Source: Pyrinomonadaceae bacterium (GTDB lineage: Bacteria > Acidobacteriota > Blastocatellia > Pyrinomonadales > Pyrinomonadaceae). Taken from it: DNA of 6,335 bases. The stretch lies in contig JACCTF010000315.1 in assembly GCA_013812565.1 (NCBI GenBank), forward strand, positions 1 through 6,335. The letters are read 5' to 3'. Positions 5,973-6,335 of the stretch are shown here, in pieces. Under the pieces are notes generated by a model. That model did not search any database, was not told the DNA's origin, and was given only the letters and a program-made list of their open reading frames with translations. Positions within the stretch are counted from its first letter, which is position 1, and each line of letters starts with the position of its first letter. Both the position numbers and the translations under genes were made by a program.

Positions 5973-6242
5973 ATGAACTTGCTGCAACCACAACTGAGCT
6001 ACACCATCGAAGAGTATCTCGCGCAGGAGCGAGCGTCTGAAGAGCGTCATGAGTATCTGGACGGGCAGATTTACGCGATGGCCGGCGAGAGTGAAGAACA
6101 CGGCGACATCTGCGTGAACATTGTCCGTGAACTTAGTTCTCAATTAAGGGGCGGGCCTTGTCGCGTCTGGACCAAAGATACGAAAGTTTGCAGCGGCCCG
6201 ACGCCTAAACCGTATCAGACAAGGAAGGGGTTGTTCTCTTAG
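5973..6242 (+). pseudogene. Uma2 family (PD-(D/E)XK nuclease fold) protein, truncated after 89 codons
   Basis: The N-terminal half of a Uma2-family protein is clear: [31 protein letters not shown] (10-40), then [18 protein letters not shown] and [27 protein letters not shown]. Full members run to about 180-200 residues. After KGLFS they continue with a YPDL-type strand and later an IIEVLSPST-type strand, which hold the PD-(D/E)XK catalytic residues. Here a TAG at 6240-6242 ends the frame exactly before that point, and no reading frame of the next 93 nt continues the family. The predicted product therefore lacks the active site. I chose ATG 5973 over the ATG at 5922 because GGGGAGGAG (5957-5965) lies 7 nt upstream and homologues start here. 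Since the promoter-proximal part looks intact, a short peptide may still be made. The break is next to a GC-rich repeat-like sequence. Confidence 0.85.
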
Positions 6243-6292
6243 GAATAGGTATGAAATAACCTCGTCAATTCATCAAGTAGTAATCACGGACT

Positions 6293-6335
6293 GGCTGATC
6301 TGCGCCCCGCAGGGGCAGCCTTCAATAGCCCGGCG
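6293..6335. repeat. REP-like GC-rich hairpin sequence, cut by window edge
   Basis: A perfect hairpin GCCCC-GCA-GGGGC (6304-6316) is flanked by GGCT (6293-6296) and AGCC (6317-6320), which can extend the stem around an unpaired stretch. It is followed by a TTCAATAGCCCGGCG tail at the window end. The phrase resembles interspersed intergenic elements I recall from Acidobacteriota and related genomes, but multiplicity cannot be tested inside this window. The 50 nt between the Uma2 stop and this hairpin show nothing I recognise. Confidence 0.45.

Noticed and set aside
1..6335. tRNA, rRNA, riboswitch or transposase gene
   Set aside because: I looked on both strands for tRNA arms, conserved rRNA segments, riboswitch cores and transposase motifs and found none I could support.

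Overview
This is an ordinary bacterial chromosomal window, a little over half G+C by eye, carrying housekeeping genes plus short repeat debris between them. The gene families (haem biosynthesis beside a CcsA/HemX-type membrane protein, a stand-alone proline dehydrogenase, a zinc-ribbon membrane protein with NfeD, and a Uma2-family remnant) together with the heptad and REP-like intergenic repeats resemble Acidobacteriota of the Blastocatellia type. That placement is an inference from family resemblance and memory, not a demonstrated assignment.

Left block, minus strand (1-2417): a CcsA/HemX-type membrane protein, then hemA (glutamyl-tRNA reductase), then the N-terminal part of hemC (porphobilinogen deaminase), which runs off the left edge. 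The genes are tightly packed: a 6-nt gap, then an 11-nt overlap with a TTG start. They look like one operon for early tetrapyrrole synthesis, possibly tied to cytochrome c maturation or to HemA control. A plausible sigma70-type promoter lies at 2463-2492.

Middle (2418-3947): a 323-nt divergent region holds overlapping promoter candidates and an unproven 60-codon histidine-rich ORF. It is followed by an HD-domain phosphohydrolase (plus strand). A convergent small three-helix membrane protein (minus strand) follows, whose 3' end, stop codon included, is duplicated as a perfect 2 x 29 bp tandem repeat. The divergent gap before the proline dehydrogenase is occupied by a heptad-repeat and inverted-repeat element that reaches to within 8 nt of its start codon.

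Right block, plus strand (3948-6335): proline dehydrogenase, a zinc-ribbon two-helix membrane protein, and an NfeD-family protein whose start overlaps the previous stop (ATGA). After these comes a Uma2-family gene with a good ribosome binding site that stops after 89 codons, just before the part of the fold that carries the nuclease residues. It runs into a GC-rich REP-like hairpin sequence at the window edge.

I do not see a new multi-gene system here. The items most worth a second look are the broken Uma2 gene, the repeat element upstream of the proline dehydrogenase, the stop-codon tandem duplication, the altered tryptophan-rich motif of the CcsA/HemX protein, and the histidine-rich small ORF.
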